Shown here in pieces: positions 16,905-25,628 of a stretch of DNA of 64,000 nucleotides; the stretch's first letter is position 1; each line of letters begins with the position of its first letter. The DNA comes from Streptomyces tuirus. Its GTDB lineage: Bacteria > Actinomycetota > Actinomycetes > Streptomycetales > Streptomycetaceae. The notes under the pieces are model-generated. The model was given only the letters and a program-made list of their open reading frames with translations. It ran no database searches and was not told where the DNA came from. Made by a program: the position numbers and the translations under genes. The DNA is taken from positions 5,511,501 through 5,575,500 of the forward strand of contig JAGTPG010000002.1 of assembly GCA_018195615.1 (NCBI GenBank), in the 5' to 3' direction.

Positions 16905-16916
16905 CACCGAGGGCGG

Positions 16917-17291
16917 TCACCCGGTGAACTCGTGCTCGATCACCACAGCCGTCCCGTACGCGCACACCTCGGTGCCCACGTCCGCCGCTTCCGTCACATC
17001 GAAACGGAACGCGAGCACACCGTTGGCCCCACGCGCGCGTGCCTGCTCGACCAGTCGTTCCATGGCCTGGTTGCGCGTCTGCACCAGCGTCTTGGTGAGC
17101 CCGCGCAGCTCACCGCCGACCATCGACTTCAGCCCGGCGCCGATCTGGCTCCCCAGGTGCCGGGACCGGACGGTCAGGCCGAAGACCTCACCGAGCACCT
17201 CCCGCACGCGGTAGCCGGGTACGTCGTTCGTGGTGACGACGAGGACGTCGGGCTGGGGGCCCTGTCCGCCGCCGTATTCATCGATGCCCAT
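16917..17291 (-). CDS. YbjQ-family (PF01906) heavy-metal-binding domain protein
   Basis: The 124-residue protein carries the YbjQ pattern: VLVVTTNDVPGYRVREVLGEVFG, SMVGGELRGLTKTLVQTRNQAMERL and RGANGVLAFRFDV. Members form pentamers and are often called heavy-metal-binding, but a function is not firmly known. It faces the last linaridin gene (13-base gap) and marks the return to core sequence. Confidence 0.85.
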   Translation of the reverse strand: MGIDEYGGGQGPQPDVLVVTTNDVPGYRVREVLGEVFGLTVRSRHLGSQIGAGLKSMVGGELRGLTKTLVQTRNQAMERLVEQARARGANGVLAFRFDVTEAADVGTEVCAYGTAVVIEHEFTG

Positions 17292-17426
17292 GGTTCACAG
17301 CTTTGACCGGGACCGCGCACAGTGCATCCTGAGTACGACCGTGGAACCTGGGCCATGACGGCTGCGTTGATACTTTGAAGCCGTCAGCCCCCAGCCCGTA
17401 CCCCCAGCAGCAGGAGCCACATCCCC

Positions 17427-18285
17427 GTGACCACGCTTGCGCTCGGCCCGAGTGGCTCAGCCCGGACTATCTGATCTCCACGTTCAGCCTGCCCGGCATC
17501 CTGCTCATCGTCTTCGCCGAGTCGGGACTCTTCGCGTTCCTGCCCGGCGACTCCCTGCTGTTCACGGCGGGCCTCTTCGTGGCCGAGGGCACCTACATCA
17601 CCCAGCCGCTGTGGCTGGTCTGCACGCTGATCGTGATCGCCGCCGTGGTCGGTGACCAAGTGGGCTACATGATCGGCAAATTCCTGGGCCCGAAGCTCTT
17701 CAACCGTCCCAACTCCAAGCTCTTCAAGCAGGAGAACCTGGACAAGGCCCACGAATTCATGGAGAAGTACGGCCCCAAGGCGATCGTCCTGGCCCGCTTC
17801 GTCCCGATCGTGCGCACCTTCGCCCCCATCGTGGCCGGCGCCGGCCGTATGAAGTACCGCACGTTCTTCACGTACAACATCATCGGCGGCATCGCCTGGG
17901 GCACCGGCGTCACCCTCGCGGGCTACTGGCTCGGCCAGATCGACTTCATCAAGAAGAACGTCGAGTCGATCCTGATCCTGATCGTCCTGCTCTCCATCGT
18001 CCCGATCATCATCGAGTACCTCCGCGACCGCTCGAAGAAGAAGCGCGCGGCGGCCCAGGCCCCGGCCGAGACGCAGCAGCCCCCCGTCATGGACGACGCG
18101 ACGACCCAGCTCCGCCGCATCACTCCGGACGACCAGCCTCCCCACCCCCAGCACCCCAGCAGCCCCAGTACGGCAACCACGGCGGCTACAACGACCAGCA
18201 GTACTACAACCAGTACCCGCAGGGCCCGGGCTACGGCCAGCAGCAGAGCGGTGGTGCCCAGTACCCGTACAACAACGGCTACTGA
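17427..18285 (+). CDS. DedA-family membrane protein, two apparent frameshifts
   Basis: The protein belongs to the DedA (SNARE-associated/VTT) family, linked to lipid flipping and membrane homeostasis. PGILLIVFAESGLFAFLPGDSLLF, GDQVGYMIGKFLG and ARFVPIVRTFAPIVAGAGRM are diagnostic. Two bases appear to be missing. One in CCC near 17447-17450 would join the GTG start at 17427 (VTTLALGP) to EWLSPDYL. One in CCCC near 18154-18157 would restore a Gln/Tyr/Gly-rich tail (QYGNHGGYNDQQYYNQY) ending at TGA 18283-18285. Corrected length is 286 residues. The long Thr/Arg-rich tail in the uncorrected frame is not protein-like. Confidence 0.85.
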
Positions 18286-18342
18286 CGGAAACCGCCCGCG
18301 GCCGCCAACGGACAGGACGCCCGGCCCCGTAGGCACTCGGCG

Positions 18343-20070
18343 CTAGAAACCCCTGGTCCGCTTGGCGGCCCGCCGCTTCTCCGCAGACCCGATCCGCAGG
18401 AACATCCGCGAGATCTCGGACCCCAGATTCACCCCGATGGCGATGGCCATGGCCAGAGCCACCGCCTTCGACAGGGACACCAGCCCCTCGTCCACCTCGT
18501 TCTGCGCGATCGCGAGCAGCCCGAAGTACGTCGCGGAACCCGGCAGCAAGGGGCCGATCGCAGCAGTCGTGTACGGCAGCGCCGAAGCGAACTGATACCG
18601 GGACAGCAGCTGCCCGAACAACCCCACCAGCCCGGCAGCGGCAGCCGTGGACGCCACCGGCGAGATGTCCCCCGCGTAGTGCATCGCACCGAACACGACC
18701 CACGCGACACCCCCGTTCAGCGTCACCCACACCACGGTGGATCGTTCCTGCTGAAGCAGCACCGCGAAGGCCAGCGACAACAGCATCGACGCCCCGATCA
18801 GCAGCGTCGGCTCGTCGGAGACCCCGAGCGCCGCGTCCGGGTTCAGCCGCGCGCCCAGCTGCACCCCGAAGTACAGCACCAGCAGCACGCCCGCGACGAT
18901 GCCCACGAAGAAGTACAGGACCTCCAGCAGACGCGCTGACGCGGTGATGTAGAAGCCGGTCAGCCCGTCCTGCACACCCGCCACCAGCGCCCGCCCGGGC
19001 AGCAGCGCGAACAGCCCACCGGTGATGACCGCGGAGGCCTTCACATCGACGTGGCCCAGCGTCAGCGCGACCCCGATCGCGGCCGGTGGCATCGCGGCCA
19101 CCGTGAACTGGTAGAACTCCGGCAGCCCGCGCCCCGCGCACAGCCAGGCCAGCCGGTCGCCCAGCATCGCGCCGATCGCCGCCGCCACGAACACGATCAG
19201 GTCACCGCCCACCAGCACGGAGGCCGCACCGGCCAGCAGCCCGCTCGCCCCGGTCAGCGCCCAGCCGGGATACGGGTGCCGGTTGCGCCGGATCTCCGCG
19301 AGCCGCCGGTAGGCCTCCTCCAGGGACACCGCGGTCTCGTCGTCGCTGAGGTCGTCCACCAGCTGGTACACGGCCGCCAGCCGCGTGTAGTCGGTGCCTC
19401 GGCGGCGCACGGTGCGCGACGCCGTGACCGGGTCGTCGACGAGCGACGGCTGGTACGAGATCGCCAGCAGCGTGAAGGTGACGTTCGGCTCGCAACGGTC
19501 CAGGCCGTAGGACCGGCAGACGGCGAACATGGCCGCCTCCACGTCCTCGGCGCCCTCACCGCCCGCCAGCAGCAACTCGCCGATACGCAGCGTCAGGTCG
19601 AGCACGCGCGGCACGGCCGGGCCCGCTTCGTCGCCGCTGCGCTGGATCGGCTCCGGCGCCGGCCGCTCCGCCACCGGCATGCGCAGCATGGTGCGCATAC
19701 GGTCCTGCCAGGGCACGTCCTTGGTCAGACTGACCATGGGGATCCCGCTCGGCGGTGTGAAGGCCGGCGGCGCGCCCTTGGCGCTGTACGTGCTCGGCGG
19801 CGTGAACGCCGACCCCTCCGACTCCGCCGCGGGTGCGTGCGGGACGTCCAGCCCGTCCGGCAGGGCGAACTCGGACGTCGTCTCGGACTCCGTGCCCGTC
19901 GATCTGGGCACGGTCAGGCCCTCGGGGATCGCGAACTCGGACGTCGCCGACATGTCCCCGTCGACGGAGGTCCCGGACGGAGGCAGGAACGCACTCCTCG
20001 CCTCGTCCGACTTCGGCTTGCGGTCCTCCGCATCCGTCACTGCTCCGGCGCTCCCTGTACGACCTTGCAC
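18343..20070 (-). CDS. ThrE-family threonine/serine exporter
   Basis: The 575-residue protein has a disordered N-terminus (~1-150, with repeated EFAIPEGL and EFALPDGL segments), then the ThrE domain (VLDLTLRIGELLLAGGEGAEDVEAAM) and about ten hydrophobic segments. ThrE proteins export threonine and serine in corynebacteria; many Streptomyces homologues are untested. The start is uncertain: GTG 20070 (GAGG 5 bases upstream) and GTG 20040 are both possible. It is convergent with the DedA gene and downstream of ppa on the same strand. Confidence 0.82.
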   Translation of the reverse strand: MQGRTGSAGAVTDAEDRKPKSDEARSAFLPPSGTSVDGDMSATSEFAIPEGLTVPRSTGTESETTSEFALPDGLDVPHAPAAESEGSAFTPPSTYSAKGAPPAFTPPSGIPMVSLTKDVPWQDRMRTMLRMPVAERPAPEPIQRSGDEAGPAVPRVLDLTLRIGELLLAGGEGAEDVEAAMFAVCRSYGLDRCEPNVTFTLLAISYQPSLVDDPVTASRTVRRRGTDYTRLAAVYQLVDDLSDDETAVSLEEAYRRLAEIRRNRHPYPGWALTGASGLLAGAASVLVGGDLIVFVAAAIGAMLGDRLAWLCAGRGLPEFYQFTVAAMPPAAIGVALTLGHVDVKASAVITGGLFALLPGRALVAGVQDGLTGFYITASARLLEVLYFFVGIVAGVLLVLYFGVQLGARLNPDAALGVSDEPTLLIGASMLLSLAFAVLLQQERSTVVWVTLNGGVAWVVFGAMHYAGDISPVASTAAAAGLVGLFGQLLSRYQFASALPYTTAAIGPLLPGSATYFGLLAIAQNEVDEGLVSLSKAVALAMAIAIGVNLGSEISRMFLRIGSAEKRRAAKRTRGF

Positions 20071-20117
20071 GTCAGCCTCAGTACCCGTTCAGCCTCAGTA
20101 TGCGCACAGATGGACGA

Positions 20118-20147
20118 ACGGGCCGCACGCGCACGCGTGCGGCCCGT
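20118..20147 (-). terminator. Hairpin downstream of ppa
   Basis: A 14-bp stem (20118-20131 with 20134-20147, sequence ACGGGCCGCACGCG and its complement) lies between the ppa stop and the ThrE start. It probably separates the two leftward genes. Confidence 0.55.
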
Positions 20148-20162
20148 CGGAAGGGAGAGAGG

Positions 20163-20654
20163 TCAGTGACCGCCCTGCTCCTTGAAGCGCTTGTAGGACC
20201 GCTCGATCTCGGCCTCCGCGTCCGTACGGCCCACCCAGTTGGCGCCCTCGACCGACTTGCCGGGCTCCAGGTCCTTGTAGACCTCGAAGAAGTGCTGGAT
20301 CTCCAGACGGTCGAACTCCGACACGTGGTGGATGTCCCGCAGGTGCTCCACACGCGGGTCCGTCGCCGGCACGCACAGCAGCTTGTCGTCGCCACCGGCC
20401 TCGTCCGTCATGCGGAACATGCCGATCGCACGGCACTTGATGAGGCAGCCCGGGAAGGTCGGCTCGTCCAGGATGACCAGCGCGTCCAGCGGGTCGCCGT
20501 CCTCGCCGAGGGTGTTCTCGACGAAGCCGTAGTCGGTCGGGTAGGCGGTCGAGGTGAAGAGGCGCCGGTCCAGGCGGATACGACCGGTCTCGTGGTCCAC
20601 CTCGTACTTGTTGCGCGAACCCTTCGGAATCTCGATCGTGACGTCGAACTCCAC
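20163..20654 (-). CDS. ppa: Inorganic pyrophosphatase, family I
   Basis: The soluble family I enzyme hydrolyses pyrophosphate to two phosphates with Mg2+, pulling biosynthetic reactions forward. The 163-residue length is normal. Conserved elements are FDVTIEIPKGSRNKYEVD, the DYGFVENTLGEDGDPLDALV metal site and EIQHFFEVYKDLEPGKSV. GTG at 20654 is chosen because GGAGGAG sits 6 bases before it; the frame extends 24 bases further. It is divergent from the dac gene. Confidence 0.95.
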   Translation of the reverse strand: MEFDVTIEIPKGSRNKYEVDHETGRIRLDRRLFTSTAYPTDYGFVENTLGEDGDPLDALVILDEPTFPGCLIKCRAIGMFRMTDEAGGDDKLLCVPATDPRVEHLRDIHHVSEFDRLEIQHFFEVYKDLEPGKSVEGANWVGRTDAEAEIERSYKRFKEQGGH

Positions 20655-20739
20655 CGGTGGCTCCTCCATGATCAACACATAGTTCTGGTGGTTAAGTGTC
20701 CCTCACGCAGGTGTGTGATCGCGAAAGGGGCTGGTGGTC

Positions 20740-22312
20740 GTGCCAGAGCTGAGGCCTTGGCGGGCCGCGAGACCGCATGTGGTGCGGATCGCGGCTGCCG
20801 TACGACCGCGCCTGGCCCGGGCCGCCGCGGCCGCGAAACCACGGATCGCGCGGCTCACCCGTGCCGGGAAACCGCAGGTCGCGCGGGTCACGCGGCCGAA
20901 GACCTGGCAGTACACCGCAGGCGCCGCCACCGCCGGGCTGGCACTGGCCGCCGGTGCGGTGACCGCCGCCGGTCCCTGGGACTCCTCGGGTCAGCGTACG
21001 GCCGAGCGGGACCGGGCCGCCGCCCTCACCCGCGTGGGTGGCACAGATCACGGCAAGGTCCCCGGCGCGCCCGCGCAGCCCCGGCCCGCCCCAGCGCCGG
21101 TCCCGTGCTCACCGGGCTCGGTGGCGTCAGGACCGTGAAGTCCGCGCCGGACGGAAGGGCCCTCGCGAAGGCGCTCGTGCCCCTGCTGAAGGACCCGGCG
21201 CTCGGCCCCCGGCCCGCGGCGGCCGTCGTGGACGTCGCCACCGGCAGGCGCCTGTACGGCACGAACGCGGACGCCGCGTTCACACCGGCCTCGACGACGA
21301 AGATCGCCACGGCCGTCGCCGCGCTGTCCGCGCTGGGTGCCGACCACCGCCTCACCACCCGCGCCGCGCTGGAACCCGACACCAACGAAGTCGTCCTGGT
21401 CGGCGGCGGCGACCCCACCCTCACCGCCCGCGAGGCCATCGACGGGTGGGCCAGCCTGCGCGTCCTGGCCGACAGGACGGCCGCGGCCCTGGCCCAGCGC
21501 GGCGTCCGCGAGGTGACGCTCTCCTACGACACGACCCTCTACGCCGGCCCTGAGATGCACCCGATCGGGGTCAACCCCAATCTCGCCCCGGTCAGCCCCC
21601 TGATGGCCGACGAGGGCCGCACGAACGACTCGACGAGCGGCCCGGTCACCCGGGTGACGGACCCGGCGGCGGACGCGGCCCGCCGCTTCGGGGACTTCCT
21701 CGAGTCCCGCGGCATCAAGGCCACGGCCCCGGGCCCGTCGAAGGCCACGACCCGCGCGAAAACGCTCGCCGAGGTCTCCTCGCCTCCGCTGTCCACCCTG
21801 GTCGAACGCATGCTGACCAACAGCGACAACGACATCGCCGAGGCCCTGGCCCGCCAGACGGCGATCGCCACGGGCGACCGCGCCGACTTCGCCGGCGCCG
21901 ACCGGGCGATCAGCGGCCGGCTCCGCAAGCTCGGCCTCCCCCTCGGGGAGCCGCCTTCAAGGACGGCAGCGGCCTCGACCGGGCCGACCGGCTGACGGCG
22001 AACCTCCTCACCGCCCTCCTGGCCAAGGCGGCCGACCCCGCCCGTCCCGAACTCCGCCCGGCCCTCACCGGCCTCCCCGTCGCCGGCTTCACCGGCACCC
22101 TGACCACCCGCTACACGGACGGCGCAGCCGGCGTCGTCCGCGCCAAGACGGGCACCCTCACCGGCGTCAACACCCTCGCGGGCACGACGGTCGACCAGGA
22201 CGGCCGCCTCCTCGCTTTCGCGTTCATGGCCAACAACACAACCAACCCGGGCGCGGCCCAGAAGGCCCTCGACAGAGCGGCGACGACGCTGGCGAACTGC
22301 GGCTGCAGGTAA
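20740..22312 (+). CDS. dacB: D-alanyl-D-alanine carboxypeptidase (PBP4/DacB type), two apparent frameshifts
   Basis: The PBP4-type (S13) enzyme trims or cleaves peptidoglycan stem peptides outside the membrane. A basic N-terminus and hydrophobic segment (AAGAATAGLALAAGAVTAAG region) act as signal anchor. Active-site motifs are STTK (PASTTKIATAV), SDN (TNSDNDIAEAL) and KTG (RAKTGTLTG). Bases appear lost in CCC at 21102-21104 (restoring PVPVLTGLGG) and in GGGG at 21945-21948 (restoring LGGAAFKDGSGL); corrected length is 524 residues. GTG 20740 is preferred for its spacing to AAAGGGG; GTG 20734 is an alternative. It heads the rightward run to folE. Confidence 0.9.
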
Positions 22313-22342
22313 GAGTCCCGCCCGCCCTGGGCAGCCGCGCCG

Positions 22343-22381
22343 TGGGCAGTCGTGCCGCTGGGGCGATGGGGGTCCCCCCTG
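22343..22381 (-). repeat. Intergenic repeat copy A (inverted relative to 50753-50790)
   Basis: This stretch after the dac stop is the reverse complement of 50753-50790, matching over about 38 bases. It includes CCGCTGGGGCGATGGGGGTC. It is part of a short GC-rich repeat family seen three times in this window. Confidence 0.75.
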
Positions 22382-22431
22382 CAACGATCGCCGCCCTGCC
22401 CCAGCGGCCAGCGCTCACGTACGGTTGACGC

Positions 22432-23556
22432 ATGACGAGCATCGGTGGTGCCTCATCCGGCATGGTCGACTGGAATCTCGCGGTCGCGACCGCGACCCGG
22501 CTCGTACGGCCGGGCCCTGACGTCAGCCGCGACGAGGCGAGGGCCGTCGTCGCGGAGCTGCGCCGGCACGCGAAGGCCTCGGAGGAACACGTCCGGGGCT
22601 TCACTCGTCTGGGCACGGAGGAGGGCCACGACACCCCCGTCCTGGTCGTCGACCGCCCGGGCTGGATCCGGGCCAACGTCGCCGGTTTCCGGGAGCTCCT
22701 CAAGCCCCTCCTCGACAAGATGCAGGAACGCCGCGGAAGCAGCACCGGCGGCGCGGTCATGAACGCGGTCGGCGGCAAGGTCACCGGCGTCGAGCTCGGC
22801 ATGCTGCTGTCCTTCCTGGCCTCCCGCGTCCTCGGCCAGTACGAGACCTTCGCCCCCGCCACCCGGGAACTCCCGGCCGGCCAGAACGGCGGCGGCCGGC
22901 TCCTGCTCGTCGCCCCGAACATCGTGCACGTGGAGCGCGAACTCGACGTCGAGCCGCACGACTTCCGCCTCTGGGTGTGCCTGCACGAGGAGACGCACCG
23001 CACCCAGTTCACCGCCGTGCCCTGGCTGCGGGACCACCTGGAGGGTGAAATCCAGTCGTTCCTGGGGGAGACCGACGTCGACCCCATGACCGTCCTGGAA
23101 CGCGTCCGGGAAGCCGCCCAGACCCTCGCCGGGGCCGCCCGAGGGCGAGGAGGACGACGGCGGCCGCTCCCTCGTCGAGATCGTCCAGACGCCCGCCCAG
23201 CGCGAGATCCTCGGCCGCCTCACGGCCGTGATGTCCCTGCTGGAGGGCACGCCGACTTCGTGATGGACGGCGTCGGCCCTGACGTCGTGCCGTCCGTCGG
23301 CGAGATCCGCGAGAAGTTCCAGCAGCGCCGCGCCAAGGGCGCCTCCCGCCTGGACATGGCACTGCGCAAGCTGCTCGGCCTGGACGCCAAGCTCCGCCAG
23401 TACCGGGACGGCGAGCGCTTCGTCCGGGCCGTCGTCGACGAGGTCGGCATGGACGGCTTCAACCGCGTGTGGACCTCGCCCAACACCCTCCCCACCAAGA
23501 CGGAGATCGCCAAACCGGCGGACTGGATCGCGCGGGTGCATCGCAGGACCGAGTAG
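22432..23556 (+). CDS. Zincin-type metallopeptidase-like protein (PF10103 family), compensating frameshifts
   Basis: The protein of about 375 residues has a zinc-binding HExxH motif in CLHEETHRTQF (about residue 186) and matches the actinobacterial zincin-like family that sits between dac and tilS. Its substrate is unknown to me. Residues from about 237 to 278 (Arg/Pro-rich as sequenced) are out of frame: the alternative frame reads GEEDDGGRSLVEIVQTPAQ and RLTAVMSLLEG. Missing bases near 23138-23140 and 23246-23248 explain this and leave the two ends in phase. ATG 22432 is used; no better start is seen. Confidence 0.82.
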   Translation: MTSIGGASSGMVDWNLAVATATRLVRPGPDVSRDEARAVVAELRRHAKASEEHVRGFTRLGTEEGHDTPVLVVDRPGWIRANVAGFRELLKPLLDKMQERRGSSTGGAVMNAVGGKVTGVELGMLLSFLASRVLGQYETFAPATRELPAGQNGGGRLLLVAPNIVHVERELDVEPHDFRLWVCLHEETHRTQFTAVPWLRDHLEGEIQSFLGETDVDPMTVLERVREAAQTLAGAARGRGGRRRPLPRRDRPDARPARDPRPPHGRDVPAGGHADFVMDGVGPDVVPSVGEIREKFQQRRAKGASRLDMALRKLLGLDAKLRQYRDGERFVRAVVDEVGMDGFNRVWTSPNTLPTKTEIAKPADWIARVHRRTE

Positions 23557-23749
23557 TGAACATGGCGAGAAGGTCGTGAAAGGAAACCGGCCGACGGCAG
23601 GCGAACGCCCCTCCAATCACCCGTCCGAGGGACCGTGAGCGAGGGGTGGGCGTGCAATGCTCGGGAACGGCCCGGTTCTGTCACCATCTACACACTCTGC
23701 GTGACCGACATCGGGCTCACCCCCGAAAACTTCATGAAGGGAACCGGAC

Positions 23750-24823
23750 ATGGGTCCCCATCCTGCGGTCGCGGCGATACGCCTGGCGGTCCGCCGCGTC
23801 CTCCACGACCTCCTCACCGAACACCACCGCACCCCCGCCGCACCCCCGCACGCCCCCTCGCACGAGCCTCCCCAAGCTCTCGGCTTCGCTCGAGCAGGGC
23901 GGTGCCCCCATCCCCGCCGCTCGTGCTCGTGGCATGCTCCGGCGGCGCCGACTCCATGGCCCTGGCCTCCGCCCTCGCCTTCGAGGCCCCAAGCTCGGCA
24001 TCAGAGCCGGCGGCGTGACCGTCGACCACGGCCTCCAGCCCGGCTCCGACGTACGCGCCGCGGAAGTCGTCCTGCGCCTGCGCGAACTCGGCCTCGACCC
24101 GGTCGACTCGGTCGCCGTCACCGTCGGCCGCACCGGCGGCCCCGAAGCCGCCGCACGCGACGCCCGCTACGCCGCGCTCGACACCGCGGCCGAACGCCAC
24201 GGCGCCGCCGCCGTCCTGCTCGGCCACACCCGCGACGACCAGGCCGAAACCGTCCTGCTGGGCCTCGCCCGGGGCTCCGGAATCCGCTCCCTGTCCGGAA
24301 TGGCCGCGGTCTCGGGCACAGGCGGCCGCTACCGGCGCCCGTTCCTGGAACTCGACCGGCAGACCGCCCGCAAGGCCTGCATGGTCCAGTCCCTGCCCGT
24401 CTGGGACGACCCCCACAACGCCGACCCGGCCTACACCCGCTCCCGGCTGCGCCACGAAGGCCTGCCCGCCCTGGAGAAGGCCCTCGGCAAGGGTGTCGTC
24501 GAGGCTCTCGCCCGTACCGCCCAGCTCTCCCGCGACGACGCCGACGCCCTCGACACCTGGGCCGCCCAGGCCGAGGCCACCGTCCGGGACGCCGCCGGAC
24601 TCCTGGAGTGCGCCAAGCTCTACGCCCTGCCCCCGCCGTGCGCCGCCGCGTCCTGCGCCGGGCCGCCATCGCCGCCGGAGCCCCCGCCGGTTCGCTGTTC
24701 GCCCGCCACATCGAGGAAGTCGACCGGCTGATCACCGGCTGGCGCGGTCAGGGAGCCATCAACCTCCCCGGCAAGGTCGTGGCCCAGCGGCAGGGTGGCA
24801 GACTGGTGATTCGGCAAGGCTGA
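23750..24823 (+). CDS. tilS: tRNA(Ile)-lysidine synthase TilS, three apparent frameshifts
   Basis: TilS uses ATP to attach lysine to C34 of tRNA-Ile(CAU), changing its codon reading from AUG to AUA; it is normally essential. The PP-loop LVLVACSGGADSMALA is present, then VTVDHGLQPGS, GHTRDDQAETVLLGL and WDDPHNADPAYTRSRLRHE. Three single-base losses (at or before the CCCCC near 23905; CCCC 23987-23990; C run 24628-24633) account for four frame segments and give about 358 residues. A copy of the repeat family (23868-23914) lies inside the N-terminal coding part before the PP-loop. Upstream of the start is GAAGGGAACC. Confidence 0.88.
   Translation: MGPHPAVAAIRLAVRRVLHDLLTEHHRTPAAPPHAPSHEPPQALGFARAGRCPHPRRSCSWHAPAAPTPWPWPPPSPSRPQARHQSRRRDRRPRPPARLRRTRRGSRPAPARTRPRPGRLGRRHRRPHRRPRSRRTRRPLRRARHRGRTPRRRRRPARPHPRRPGRNRPAGPRPGLRNPLPVRNGRGLGHRRPLPAPVPGTRPADRPQGLHGPVPARLGRPPQRRPGLHPLPAAPRRPARPGEGPRQGCRRGSRPYRPALPRRRRRPRHLGRPGRGHRPGRRRTPGVRQALRPAPAVRRRVLRRAAIAAGAPAGSLFARHIEEVDRLITGWRGQGAINLPGKVVAQRQGGRLVIRQG
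23868..23914 (+). repeat. Repeat copy B, inside tilS
   Basis: This segment resembles 50706-50750 over about 45 bases (shared CTCGGCTTCGCTCGA core). It falls in the N-terminal coding region of tilS, before the PP-loop. Confidence 0.65.
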
Positions 24824-24882
24824 ACCACGACCCCTCCGGGCAGCCGGTGGAGGGGCCGCTCGGCCAGGGACGACCGAAAGTG

Positions 24883-25443
24883 ATGCGGGTGGACGCGAAA
24901 GACATGGGTACCGACCTCCAGCAGGTACTCATCACCAAAGAAGAGATCGACGCCAAGCTGGCCGAGCTGGCAGCGAAGATCGACGCGGAGTACGCGGGCA
25001 AGGACCTGCTGATCGTCGGCGTCCTCAAGGGCGCGGTGATGGTCATGGCCGACCTCGCCCGGGCGCTGTCCACCCCCGTCACCATGGACTGGATGGCCGT
25101 ATCCTCGTACGGGGCGGGCACCCAGTCCTCCGGTGTGGTGCGGATCCTCAAGGACCTCGACACCGACATCAAGGGCAAGCACGTCCTCATCGTCGAGGAC
25201 ATCATCGATTCCGGCCTGACCCTGTCGTGGCTGATCTCCAACCTCGGCTCGCGCGAGCCCGCCTCCCTGAAGGTGTGCACGCTGCTGCGCAAGCCCGATG
25301 CGGCGAAGGTCGCCATCGACGTGGAGTGGGTCGGCTTCGACATCCCCAACGAGTTCGTCGTCGGCTACGGCCTCGACTACGCCGAGAAGTACCGCAACCT
25401 CCCGTTCGTCGGTACGCTCGCGCCCCACGTGTACGGCGGCTGA
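24883..25443 (+). CDS. hpt: Hypoxanthine phosphoribosyltransferase
   Basis: The 186-residue purine-salvage enzyme joins hypoxanthine or guanine to PRPP. Conserved parts are LLIVGVLKGAVMVMADLARAL, the PRPP-binding loop VLIVEDIIDSGLTLSWL and VEWVGFDIPNEFVVGYGLDY. ATG 24883 is used; GTG immediately before it (24880) is possible. It follows tilS by 59 bases, the usual tilS-hpt-ftsH order of actinobacteria. Confidence 0.95.
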   Translation: MRVDAKDMGTDLQQVLITKEEIDAKLAELAAKIDAEYAGKDLLIVGVLKGAVMVMADLARALSTPVTMDWMAVSSYGAGTQSSGVVRILKDLDTDIKGKHVLIVEDIIDSGLTLSWLISNLGSREPASLKVCTLLRKPDAAKVAIDVEWVGFDIPNEFVVGYGLDYAEKYRNLPFVGTLAPHVYGG

Positions 25444-25628
25444 ACCCCGGCCGGGGTGCCGTGAACGTGATCGGGAACCCCAGCGGCCTTCCCGCCGTTG
25501 GAGCAGGCGTAGACGGATCGCCAGCCGTACCGCGCGGCTTCAGGTGACAATGCTGGGGTACCGTCCGAAGAACAGTCTTTATCAAACTCACTATGGCAGG
25601 AGGGACGGGGCGACACCGCTCCGTATGG

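Noticed and set aside
19833..20740. A long frame joining into the dac gene from 19833
   Set aside because: It is antisense to ppa and the ThrE gene and is Arg/Asp-rich. The dac signal region lies in another frame from 20740.
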